64,000 nucleotides of DNA. Origin: CAWCTB01 sp963798275 (lineage in GTDB: Bacteria; Acidobacteriota; Terriglobia; Terriglobales; Acidobacteriaceae). Location: positions 1-64,000 of the forward strand of contig CAWCTB010000025.1 of assembly GCA_963798275.1 (NCBI GenBank). The letters run 5' to 3'. Numbering within the stretch: position 1 is the stretch's first letter; each line of letters opens with the position of its first letter. The notes below the pieces were generated by a model, which saw only the letters and a list, made by a program, of their open reading frames with translations, made no database searches and was not told where the DNA came from. This document shows positions 44,883 to 53,058 of this stretch, piece after piece. The translations under genes and the position numbers were made by a program.

Positions 44883-46274
44883 TTACCACCTGCCACGTGT
44901 ATTTTCTGCCGCGGAACGCGGACTGCGGAATTGCGCAATCGTCGATTGTGGCGTGACAGGATCTCGCATGAACGTAAGGAACAGATTGATTGCGTAGACT
45001 GTCACGGCGAAAAGCTCGAGAATCGCCGAGTACGGCAGCCAACCCCATGCCGCAGTGACAATCTCTTGGTAGGCAAGGACTTCGCCGCTGACGCGCAGTA
45101 TACATCCCACCGATAGCAGGAGAAGCCCGATGAACATAAGCCCAGGGCTGAACAGCAGCCGCATCCCTGAAAACGCAGGCAGAACCCGTTGACCAATGCA
45201 GAAGACCATCATGGCAATGAATCCCACGGTCAAAGCGTGACGCGATGCTCCCCAAATACCGGTGGAGTTTGCGGCGTTCGCCGCCCAAACGCCGAGCATG
45301 GCAGCAACCATCAGCCACACGTAGGCGCTGCGCACGAAAAATGGAAAGCTGGCGTGAATGCCTTTGGTTTTCGCCGGCTTCTCCGGATTGGCAAAAATGC
45401 GGAGCGCAACAATGGCGAGTGAACAAGACAGCACGATCAAGACGGTTGTCGCTCGGAAGAACCCAGCGAGTCCTAAGACGATGGCAACCACGTGGAGCAC
45501 GACCGCCGATCCCAGTAGCCGGCTGACGGGCGGATGTGTGCCCAGAAAAACTGGCAGCCACTTGGCGCTGAAGCCCCAAACGAATGGAACCATGAATCCC
45601 CAGGCCGCGAGCACCAGGAAGCGCTGATCGAAGGGTTGCGGAAACGCTGGTGAACTTCCGTGCACTGCCAGCCAAAGAGTAGCTCCGAAATTGAGCAGCA
45701 GGGTCGCGAGCAGTCCCACGGTACCCGCAATAACGACGAAAATCCAGGTATCGAGTTGTTTCTTGCCCCTATCCTGCGGCTTGTGCTGCGACACGGCCCG
45801 GAAAAAGATGAGGAACGCGGCCAGTTCCAATCCGGCAGAAGCAGGCAGCAGCAGGCGCCACTGCCACAAGTAGACGTTTGCCAACCAGCGCAGCAGCACG
45901 CCTGCCATCCACATCGAGCCCGATAGCCACGCCGACCAAAGACCGAAGGGCTTCAACCCGCCACGCAATTTCGGGATCGAGTAGAAGCCGATCCCGAGAA
46001 TAAAGCTCCCAATCCAGCCCAGCACTTGCGCGTGTCCGTGAGCCTGGATCCAAGCGGGAGAAATGCTCTCAGCAGCACGTCGGCCGCTAATCGACACGAG
46101 GTTCCAGACACCCAGAAATGTGCCTGGCAACAGCATGAACAGCAGGCCGCCAGAAATAAAGAAGATGAGCAAACGCGAGAGTTGCACCTCGCGTGCACGA
46201 GTTCGTTCGAAAATCTCCTCCGCTGTGGCCTCGGGTTGCGGTTGCACCGGCTCGCTAGTAGGTGATGTGGCCAT
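44883..46274 (-). CDS. nnrS: NnrS family haem-copper membrane protein
   Basis: About 463 residues from ATG 46274 (MATSPTSEPVQPQPEATAEE), with roughly twelve membrane helices. Family landmarks include SPAWIQAHGHAQVLGWIGSF (conserved His in an early helix), GFMVPFVWGFSAKWLPVFLG, SRHALTVGFIAMMVFCIGQR and LLLLSVGCILRVSGE. NnrS proteins are haem- and copper-containing membrane proteins linked to nitric-oxide stress and denitrification. It begins 19 bases after the RIC stop codon, so the two form an NO-response operon. Confidence 0.9.
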   Translation of the reverse strand: MATSPTSEPVQPQPEATAEEIFERTRAREVQLSRLLIFFISGGLLFMLLPGTFLGVWNLVSISGRRAAESISPAWIQAHGHAQVLGWIGSFILGIGFYSIPKLRGGLKPFGLWSAWLSGSMWMAGVLLRWLANVYLWQWRLLLPASAGLELAAFLIFFRAVSQHKPQDRGKKQLDTWIFVVIAGTVGLLATLLLNFGATLWLAVHGSSPAFPQPFDQRFLVLAAWGFMVPFVWGFSAKWLPVFLGTHPPVSRLLGSAVVLHVVAIVLGLAGFFRATTVLIVLSCSLAIVALRIFANPEKPAKTKGIHASFPFFVRSAYVWLMVAAMLGVWAANAANSTGIWGASRHALTVGFIAMMVFCIGQRVLPAFSGMRLLFSPGLMFIGLLLLSVGCILRVSGEVLAYQEIVTAAWGWLPYSAILELFAVTVYAINLFLTFMRDPVTPQSTIAQFRSPRSAAENTRGRW

Positions 46275-46293
46275 AGCCCTGGTCAGACCAACC

Positions 46294-47013
46294 TTATTTC
46301 TGCGTTTCCATCGCAACGGCGCGTGGGAACAGGATGTTGTTTTTCCAAGTGGATGTGCTGGTGCAGGTCGGCTTCGAAGCCCTGCATTGCCTGGTAGAGG
46401 GTTCGGTAGCTGATGCAGGCGTCTTCGGGCAACGCATAGTCTTTGGTCACGGCACGCAGAGATCGCAGGACATCGCCTGCACCATCGTGCTCCTGCATCA
46501 TCATCCGCACTGGGTTCACGACTGTACCGAACATCGCGTGCGGCACGGGTTCGCCGGAGACAACGCTCTCTTCCATGCGAGAGACGTAGGGAAAAAGGAC
46601 CTGCTCTTCTTTCATCAGGTGCACCCTTAGTTCTTCGGCGAGCGCTGCGAACAATTCTTGTACCTGCAGGAGTTCTGGGTGATTCTTGCCATGGACCGAC
46701 ACCGCCTTCGCGGCGAGCGCTTCGATGCGCGGGCACTCTTCGCGCACGTAAACGTGATGAGTGCTGGTGATGTGCTCAATCAGGTCGGCAAGCGGCTGAT
46801 TCCTGCCAGTCCTGGCCGGCGCTCGGCGCTGCGGCTGTCATGCTCTTTTGGAGACGGTACAGGGCTTCGTCGACGGAGATTTGGGCTTCGGCGCAGGCCT
46901 CACCGAGGGTGCGGCTCCCGCCACAGCAGTAATCAATTCCAAGCTTTTCGAATTCGCGCTTTGGGGATTTCGACGGCGAGCTCACCGACGGTTTTGGTGG
47001 TTGCAATTGCCAT
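46294..47013 (-). CDS. Iron-sulfur cluster repair di-iron protein (RIC/YtfE/ScdA), three frameshifts
   Basis: A gene of about 239 codons from ATG 47013 (MAIATTKTVGELAVEIP; ribosome site aaaggaga). The ScdA-type N-terminal domain has FEKLGIDYCCGGSRTLGEAC, followed by LADLIEHITSTHHVYVREEC and a hemerythrin domain (VHLMKEEQVLFPYVSRMEES, MMQEHDGAGDVLRSLRAVTK, ADLHQHIHLENNILFPRAVA). Three single-base shifts interrupt it: at GGGG 46963-46966, near 46791-46800, and at TTTTT 46340-46344. Removing one base at each restores every conserved residue up to TAA 46294-46296. RIC proteins repair Fe-S clusters damaged by NO. Operon with nnrS. Confidence 0.85.
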
Positions 47014-47381
47014 GTTCTTGTCTCCTTTTGCGGTTTTGCCGACACCATGATGGAGATGGTCGGCGTTGCCGTCATGTTTGCACTGTAGAGGGGCAGACAG
47101 GAGGGGACTATGACTTCTGTCACGGAGACGACAGAATCGTGCGAATCACTACCCAAATCGAGAAACGATTCGATCAGCTGGGACAAGTCCGGTTGCGAGA
47201 AATCAACCCGACCGGGACTCTTGTTACTGCGGTTGAATGGATACCGACGTCCTGGGCGCTTTGCTGGTGTATTGCCCGCCGCTCGGGAGGAATTCCAGCC
47301 GGGGCAGACTTCCCAGAAGCCGACTTTGAGACAAACATCGGCGGGTAACATCCAGTTCGGGCTAGGCGGCATCAGTCGGCA
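47014..47381. promoter_or_regulatory. Upstream region of the ric-nnrS operon
   Basis: A 368-bp gap with no convincing gene. It must hold the ric-nnrS promoter. A perfect small inverted repeat, AATCG-AGAAA-CGATT, lies at 47156-47170, but it does not match the known NsrR, FNR or NorR consensus closely enough to be assigned. Confidence 0.3.
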
Positions 47382-50321
47382 TTACTGCAGCTTCGCATAC
47401 TCCAACTTGGCGTGCTTAAGGACGGGGATGTCAGGGTCCGCGTCTTTCCAGAGCTCAAGAAACTCCAGGTAGGCGTGGCGTGCCTTAGTCTTGTCTCCTG
47501 CCAGCACGTAGGCGCGGCCAAGTTGCAGCCGGGCCAAAGCACCCAGAGGGGAATTCACTGCGATACCACGGTGGTCCAGAAATTTCTGGAACTCCGCAGC
47601 CGCCTCCGCGCCCTGATGCAGCGACAAATACGCCAGCCCGCGGATATATGCCGGATAAAGCGAGCCGCCAACCTCGAACTGGGGAGCGGGTGTTCCCAAC
47701 TCGTACTGTGTCGCGGATCGTAATTGTTCCAAGGCTTTCGCCGGATTATTGCGGCCGATCTCGATCGAGGCGTCGATAGCCGGCAGCCAATAGCGATTGA
47801 TCATGGTATGGAGCGGAAAGCGATGGGCCAAATCGTCAGCAAGTTTCCGTGCTTGGATGGCATCGCCTGTTCGAGCCAATGCCAGGGCTGCAAGAGTCTG
47901 CACATCCTGGGTCGCGGCGGTTGTCAGCGCGGCGGCAGTCTCCTGGCGTGCGCGGTCCGTATTCCCAAACTCGGCTTCGCGTAGGGCAGAGTTCATCTGC
48001 CATTCAGCGGCCGTTTCTTTCGCGTCGGCGTGACGGGCCGATTCGATGGCGCGCTGCGACTTTTCGCGGGCGCTGGCGAGACGCCCGTAAAAGGCATCGG
48101 TATCGGATGCGAAGGAGAGAAGCACGTCCTCTCCCGGTTTGCCCTTCAACCCGTTGACTTGCCGCTCCATCTCCGCCACGTCGTCTTCGTAAAACGCGAC
48201 CCCGTATCGATTGCCATGCAGGAACGGGTTATTAACTTTGTGCGCGACGGCCTCCAGGTACTTGGCCTTCGCGTCCTCCGGCCGGTTCAGTGCGGTATAC
48301 AGACCGACCAGGTTGGTAAAGGCAGCCGCGCTTCCGGGAAATAGACGCAGGTCTTCCAGGCAGGCGTTCACCGCGGACTCGTATTGGCCCAGGTAGGTAT
48401 AATCGACGCCCAGGTTGCCGAAAGGTTCATTGTTTCGCGGATAGGTCTGCGCCCAGGTCTCATAGGTCTGGATCGCTTTCTCCAGTTCGCCCGTGACCAG
48501 CAGATAGTAATTCGCCGAGATGCGGAACCTCTCCCGCTCGCTCGTCTTATCGCGCAGGTCATAAGCCTTCTGCAAATTCTCACTGGCTAATCCCGGCTCT
48601 CGCAGGTTGGTATACGAGATTCCCAATGCCGAATACGCGGCGGCGAAATTCGGGTCAAGCTCGACCGCCCGCTTGAACGAGGGGATTGCCGCCTCCGGAC
48701 CCTTCTCCTGCAAAATCTTTCTTCCCACCGATAACGCCTTCAAGGCTTCCAGAGAGGGCGTAGTGACTTGATCGAGAGGAGCGTCAAACTTATCTACACT
48801 GCTGAGCGACTCGCCAAGCTTTTTGCGCAGCTTCGTCGCAGCCTCGCCCAGGGCACGGAGAACATGTTCTTTGTTTTCCGCGGTCACCTGTTCCTGCGCC
48901 AGAAAGTCGCCCGTCTTGCAATTGGCGGCATCCAGGCCAATCACATACTGGCTGCCCAGGCTTGCAATTGAACCCGCGATGTATGCCTTGCCGTCACTGC
49001 GCTCGCAGAGCTCGCGCGCCACTTCCGGCGTCAGCTTGGTATTCGCCGGCTTGGCCATCAGTCGAAGCGTGGCGTGAGTTCTCGCGTCCGACAGGATGTT
49101 CAGGAATGGAGACTGTCCCAGTTGCGCCGCGATCGCCTGCTTCAGGGTGTCGTCGAAGACCGCATCGCCAGTTGTGTTGTTGAAGTCTGCCAGAACCACC
49201 GTGTCCTGCTCGGTCAGTATCGGGGCCCGGTGCGTGCGCCAGTACAAGCCGCCGGCGACGATGGCCGCGAGCACCAACAGTATGGTCGTGACGATCTTCC
49301 AGCGAAAGCCGCGACGTTCCTGTACCACAGCCTTGGCACTAGTCACATTTGACGGCGCAAATCGCTGCTTAGAGCTGGAAGCTCTCCTTGCGACTCCGGC
49401 CGGCGCCGCATCTGCCTCGTTTCCTGGGACAACAGCAGCCGAGTGATGAGACGAGTCACTGTCGCGTTTCAGCCGCTGAAGGTCGGCCCGAAGCTCTGAG
49501 GCGTGCTGGTAGCGTAAGTCGCGGTCTTTCTCCAGCGCCTTACCGATGACAGATTCCAGTCCCACGGAAATCTGTGCGTTGACGAGTGAAGGCGGCTGCG
49601 GTTCCTTATGCAGAATGGCGCCGCAAATCTCTCCCGAACTGCCACCGTCGAATGGCAAGTCGCCCGTCGCCATTTCGTACAGCACTGCTCCAAATGAGAA
49701 CAGGTCGGTACGCGCATCCAGTTCCTTCGCGCGCACCTGCTCCGGTGACATATAGGCCACCGTGCCCAGCATCGCACCCGGACTGGTCAGGTGCGGGGTG
49801 TCAAAGTCTGATATCACGGTTTCGGATTCGGAGCTGCCGGCGGCGCCCTTGAACGTTACCTTGGCTAATCCGAAATCGAGAATCTTGCCGTGGCCTCGCT
49901 CGGTTACGAAGATGTTCGCTGGTTTGATATCGCGATGAATGATGCCTTTCGCGTGCGCTGCGTCAAGCGCATCGGCAATATCGATCGCAATGGGAAGCAG
50001 ACGTTCTGGTTCCAGCGGCCGTCCGGCGATGCAGTGCTTTAAGGTCTGCCCCTCCAGAAACTCCATGGCGATAAAGGCGCGTCCGTCCTGTTCGCCGATG
50101 TCGTAAATCGTGCAGATGTTGGGATGGTTCAGCGCCGAGGCGGCTTGGGCCTCCCGCTCAAAACGGGCCAGGGCTTGAGGGTCCTGGGCCACGTCATCCG
50201 GCAGAAACTTGAGCGCGACAAAGCGGTGCAGCCGTGTGTCTTCGGCCTTGTACACCACGCCCATTCCGCCGCCGCCCAGCTTCTCGAGGATGCGGTAGTG
50301 CGAGATGGTTGTTTCCATCAT
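47382..50321 (-). CDS. Ser/Thr protein kinase with C-terminal TPR region
   Basis: A 979-residue transmembrane kinase. The kinase domain (about 8-275) has LGGGGMGVVYKAED, FVALKFLPDD, the catalytic GIIHRDIKPANIFV, ILDFGLAKV and VAYMSPEQVRA. A basic linker and one membrane helix (IVTTILLVLAAIVAGGLYW, near 350) precede a FlgO-like segment (DTVVLADFNNTTGDAVFDDT) and then many tetratricopeptide units (FAAAYSALGISYTNLREPG, NEPFGNLGVDYTYLGQYESA, ARLQLGRAYVLAGDKTKARH). This matches the abundant acidobacterial family of TPR kinases. Substrate and signal unknown. It lies within the putative island. Confidence 0.92.
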   Translation of the reverse strand: MMETTISHYRILEKLGGGGMGVVYKAEDTRLHRFVALKFLPDDVAQDPQALARFEREAQAASALNHPNICTIYDIGEQDGRAFIAMEFLEGQTLKHCIAGRPLEPERLLPIAIDIADALDAAHAKGIIHRDIKPANIFVTERGHGKILDFGLAKVTFKGAAGSSESETVISDFDTPHLTSPGAMLGTVAYMSPEQVRAKELDARTDLFSFGAVLYEMATGDLPFDGGSSGEICGAILHKEPQPPSLVNAQISVGLESVIGKALEKDRDLRYQHASELRADLQRLKRDSDSSHHSAAVVPGNEADAAPAGVARRASSSKQRFAPSNVTSAKAVVQERRGFRWKIVTTILLVLAAIVAGGLYWRTHRAPILTEQDTVVLADFNNTTGDAVFDDTLKQAIAAQLGQSPFLNILSDARTHATLRLMAKPANTKLTPEVARELCERSDGKAYIAGSIASLGSQYVIGLDAANCKTGDFLAQEQVTAENKEHVLRALGEAATKLRKKLGESLSSVDKFDAPLDQVTTPSLEALKALSVGRKILQEKGPEAAIPSFKRAVELDPNFAAAYSALGISYTNLREPGLASENLQKAYDLRDKTSERERFRISANYYLLVTGELEKAIQTYETWAQTYPRNNEPFGNLGVDYTYLGQYESAVNACLEDLRLFPGSAAAFTNLVGLYTALNRPEDAKAKYLEAVAHKVNNPFLHGNRYGVAFYEDDVAEMERQVNGLKGKPGEDVLLSFASDTDAFYGRLASAREKSQRAIESARHADAKETAAEWQMNSALREAEFGNTDRARQETAAALTTAATQDVQTLAALALARTGDAIQARKLADDLAHRFPLHTMINRYWLPAIDASIEIGRNNPAKALEQLRSATQYELGTPAPQFEVGGSLYPAYIRGLAYLSLHQGAEAAAEFQKFLDHRGIAVNSPLGALARLQLGRAYVLAGDKTKARHAYLEFLELWKDADPDIPVLKHAKLEYAKLQ

Positions 50322-50379
50322 CCTGCCCGCGTAGGGTTGGAAGTGGCATGGTGATGGTAAGAGCGAATTCCCTTCTGAG

Positions 50380-51021
50380 TCAATTCAGTGGGTGGTCCGG
50401 CCGCCCATACCATCCGTTATCGGCAAGCAAACCCCAAGATCTCGATGTAATGCCTCCAGATTGGCCCGATAAGCCCTCGTCTCCACCCAACTCGATGTAC
50501 CAGGGATGATCGATATAGAACCGCTGCCGCCCAGTGAGCGTGCGCCACGAAAGCTTGTCATCCGCCTGAAATTGGAACGGAGTGTAGGCGACCCCGGGTT
50601 TGATGGGGCTGTTCCAGGACTCGGGATCGGTGGCGACGAAGCGCCGGCGTTGCTCTTGGATCATCTGGTAGTTCACGCCCTTAGTTTCTTCCGCATTCCC
50701 GAGGATGAAGTTGACCGCCTGCTCATCGGTCTGAACTGACCCTTTGCCGGTCCAATTGTGGGCGAGCTGTGTGAAGTCCCGGTTCCAGTCAAAGGCCTCG
50801 TCGTGGAAAGGTTTGAGGCCTTTCTGGGTGGCGACTTCCGCCATCTTCGCTGCCAGGGCGTGGAAGATGTCCCAATCGGTCTTGCTCTTCATGCTGCCCG
50901 ATTTTGCGATTCGGAAGTGGCAATTCGACATCATCACCCTACCTACGGTACTCGTGTCCTCTACCTCCCATCCCCACCCAACGCATAAGAACGGTGAGAG
51001 GTAAAGTTCTAAAACGCCCAA
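50380..51021 (-). pseudogene. Fragment of a NarG-type molybdopterin oxidoreductase catalytic subunit
   Basis: Residues encoded at about 50450-50960 read MKSKTDWDIFHALAAKMAEV, FDWNRDFTQLAHNWTGKGSV and YTPFQFQADDKLSWRTLTGR followed by QRFYIDHPWYIELG. The TGRQRFYIDHPW block is typical of the C-terminal half of NarG/NxrA/PcrA-type (DMSO reductase type II) enzymes. The natural protein has over 1,000 residues; here only about 170 remain, with foreign sequence at both ends, and no Mo-cofactor or Fe-S N-terminal domain exists nearby. It is a gene fossil. Its presence beside RIC, nnrS and a truncated haemoglobin supports a past nitrogen-oxide respiration module. Confidence 0.6.
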
Positions 51022-51548
51022 GTGGCACCCGAGTCATACTGAACACCAGGCGGTTCGGCCAGCTGGCAACTTGTTCCATCTGCGAAACGAGCGTAACTCA
51101 GTCTGCCAGACACCTCCTTAAACCCGAATTCGGCGTCTGCCGCAAGATGCAACTTATCAAATGCGTTCGATTCACCAGGCAGGATCGTGCCGAACGGCTT
51201 TGGCACATGCACTGCGGTGAGTCTTGCGGCTTTTTTGCCAACCCGGTACACGGTCCACTCAATCTGATAGGAAAGCAGATCCGAATGTGAGTTATTCGTA
51301 ACCTCGATGCCGGATACTTCCAAGGAATAAGGCCCCTGGGAGCCTCCGTTGACGCTGTTGGCAGCCAAAACCAGTAATGGACATTTACTGGGTATCGCAA
51401 TATTACTGAGTTCGTAAGACACCCGCTCCAGCGTTAAGGCTTGGCTCAGGAGACGCTCCCTTCGCGCCGCCTCACGCTTGCCGTTGACAAATCCCACAAT
51501 CCAAACGGCAATGCTAAGACATGCCACTATGACGAGGAGTCTTTTCAT
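51009..51548 (-). CDS. Membrane-anchored protein of unknown function
   Basis: A 179-residue protein from ATG 51548. An N-terminal signal anchor (RLLVIVACLSIAVWIVGFVN) is followed by a basic helix and a beta-rich extracytoplasmic domain (YSLEVSGIEVTNNSHSDLLS, YQIEWTVYRVGKKAARLTAV) that resembles small beta-sandwich modules which regulate protein interactions. It contains two cysteines, one near the C-terminus. No family was recognised. The neighbouring genes are remnants, but this reading frame is intact. Confidence 0.5.
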   Translation of the reverse strand: MKRLLVIVACLSIAVWIVGFVNGKREAARRERLLSQALTLERVSYELSNIAIPSKCPLLVLAANSVNGGSQGPYSLEVSGIEVTNNSHSDLLSYQIEWTVYRVGKKAARLTAVHVPKPFGTILPGESNAFDKLHLAADAEFGFKEVSGRLSYARFADGTSCQLAEPPGVQYDSGATWAF

Positions 51549-51729
51549 GATCTCGCCTGCCTGACGGCACGATTGTAAATCAAGATGTGCCGACCCTGCC
51601 GTGATCACTTCAAAAGCGGCCAACAGTTATCAGTTCAAAACCGGCCATCTCTAACAATGTCGGCTCTGTCAAGTGCCATTGTGGGCACACCACTGCGCAC
51701 GCTCTGAAATGAGCGCCACTTCGCTCTAG

Positions 51730-52098
51730 TTGAAAGCATGCCGACACCAATCACCAAGGCTCGCGTGTAATCAATCGGGGCGGAATTTCAGTCCGACCGG
51801 CCGGCTGGCGACAGATCCGTCACTCGCCAAGTTCTTTACCGGCCTGAACGACACCTCGAAAGCCACGGTCGAGTCGCATGTCATTGATTTTCTCTACGCA
51901 GCGACTGGCGGCCCGTGCATCTACACCGGCCAGGATATGAAGACGGCCCACCCCGGCTTGCATATCACTGATGCGGACTGGAACGTCTCGGCAGCACACC
52001 TGACGGAAACCCTCAACAAATTCAAGGTCCCACAGAAAGAGCAGAACGAAGTAATGAGCGCTATCGGCACATTGAAGAGCCAAATCGTGGGGCAGTGA
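51730..52098 (+). pseudogene. Group I truncated haemoglobin, N-terminally broken
   Basis: The conserved part starts at about 51805 (GRLATDPSLAKFFTGLNDTS) and includes the haem-pocket region GGPCIYTGQDMKTAHPGLHI, with the proximal His in AAHPGL-type context, then DADWNVSAAHLTETLNKFKV and a normal C-terminal helix. The usual opening (LYxRLGG) and A/B helices are not encoded upstream in any frame seen, and the 25 preceding residues look non-coding. Truncated haemoglobins of this group bind O2 and NO. It is either a start-damaged gene or a remnant. Confidence 0.6.
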
Positions 52099-52141
52099 AG
52101 ATAGTGATCAGGGGCCAATCAAACGGAACTCAAGGCCGGCC

Positions 52142-52293
52142 GATTCACAAAATCTCTTGAGGAACACTCATGTCGGAAATAATACCGAAGCCGCGCGGGC
52201 GGCAGGTTACAAGAATCCCGAACGTTCCGCTCCCAGGAGGAGAAGCAGAAACGGATTGCGTTCTTGGAGAAGAAGGCGCCCGCAGTCACGTAA
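52142..52293 (+). pseudogene. Possible phage terminase-small-subunit/HTH gene remnant
   Basis: A short stretch reads LLRNTHVGNNTEAARAAGYK then NPERSA in one frame (to about 52233), and continues in another frame as QEEKQKRIAFLEKKAPAVT before a stop at 52291-52293. The 'N-x-T-E-A-A-R-x-A-G-Y' helix-turn-helix is typical of phage terminase small subunits. Only about 45 residues remain. This is a fossil and the identification is tentative. Confidence 0.3.
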
Positions 52294-52342
52294 TAGGGGG
52301 CGAAAGACTCTGACGACCTGATGGACCGGGTCGAGGTACAGC

Positions 52343-52573
52343 TCACCCTTCGACAGCAACGTGCGTTTCTGTCCTGATCACGCCGGGCATCGTGTGAATT
52401 TTGTCCATAACCACCCCATTGAGCTCATTCCAAGCGGAAAACTCGACTACGGCATAGACATCGCCAGTGCCCCAGCAAGCATCGGCCATCTTTACGCCCG
52501 GCAGCGCCGCGACCGCCCTGGCGATGTCACGAGCTGTGCCCACTTTTGCGTTAACGACGATGTACGCTTTCAT
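52343..52573 (-). CDS. Stand-alone Lrp/AsnC ligand-binding (RAM) domain protein
   Basis: A 76-residue protein from ATG 52573, consisting only of the RAM domain: MKAYIVVNAKVGTARDIARA, ACWGTGDVYAVVEFSAWNEL and VVMDKIHTMPGVIRTETHVA. The DNA-binding half of Lrp/AsnC is missing by design, as in the small stand-alone RAM proteins. Its start overlaps the stop of the hydrogenase protease gene (ATGA), so it is the last gene of the hydrogenase operon. It may bind an amino acid or act as an oligomeric effector. Confidence 0.8.
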   Translation of the reverse strand: MKAYIVVNAKVGTARDIARAVAALPGVKMADACWGTGDVYAVVEFSAWNELNGVVMDKIHTMPGVIRTETHVAVEG

Positions 52574-53058
52574 TGCTTGACCTCTCCAGAACATGACGTG
52601 GGTAACTCGCTAACAACCTGTGATATCACCGATGCCGCAGCTCTTTCGACGGCGGCTGACAGTCCGACACCGGCCGCAAAATCGCTGCCTTCGATTCCGT
52701 AGACGATCAGGTGCGGAGGTAGTTGGTGCAAAGCTCGGGACAGTTCGACCGCCTCGGCCAGGCTAAAAGCGTGGGTTGAGTAATGGAAGAATCCACTGGG
52801 GATTGGTTTTGTGCTGGCATCGAAGCGATGGATTGTTCCCGGGCGTGCGCCTGATTGGACCGCATCGAGTAGCACCACCGATGTCGCTCCCTGCCAGGCA
52901 TTCAGTAGAGACGCACCCTCGCCCCCTGCTTCGATGATCTTGATTTCGTGGGGAAGCTGCGCTCTCAGGCGACGCGCGACGACAATCCCGACTGCATCAT
53001 CGCCACGATATTCGTTGCCGATTCCGATGACGACGGTGATGGGCCGGTCTGCTGTCAT
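52570..53058 (-). CDS. [NiFe]-hydrogenase maturation protease
   Basis: A 162-residue protein of the HyaD/HybD/HoxM peptidase family: VVIGIGNEYRGDDAVGIVVA (conserved Gly-Asn and the Glu/Asp nickel-sensing site), DAVQSGARPGTIHRF, and STHAFSLAEAVELSRAL with the third ligand His. It trims the C-terminal peptide of the large subunit after nickel insertion. Its ATG overlaps the end of the large-subunit gene, and it is coupled to the RAM gene downstream. No hyp genes are present in this window. Confidence 0.92.
   Translation of the reverse strand: MTADRPITVVIGIGNEYRGDDAVGIVVARRLRAQLPHEIKIIEAGGEGASLLNAWQGATSVVLLDAVQSGARPGTIHRFDASTKPIPSGFFHYSTHAFSLAEAVELSRALHQLPPHLIVYGIEGSDFAAGVGLSAAVERAAASVISQVVSELPTSCSGEVKQ

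Noticed and set aside
47156..47170. Inverted repeat AATCG-AGAAA-CGATT as an NO-responsive operator
   Set aside because: The arms are only 5 bp and do not match NsrR, NorR or FNR sites.
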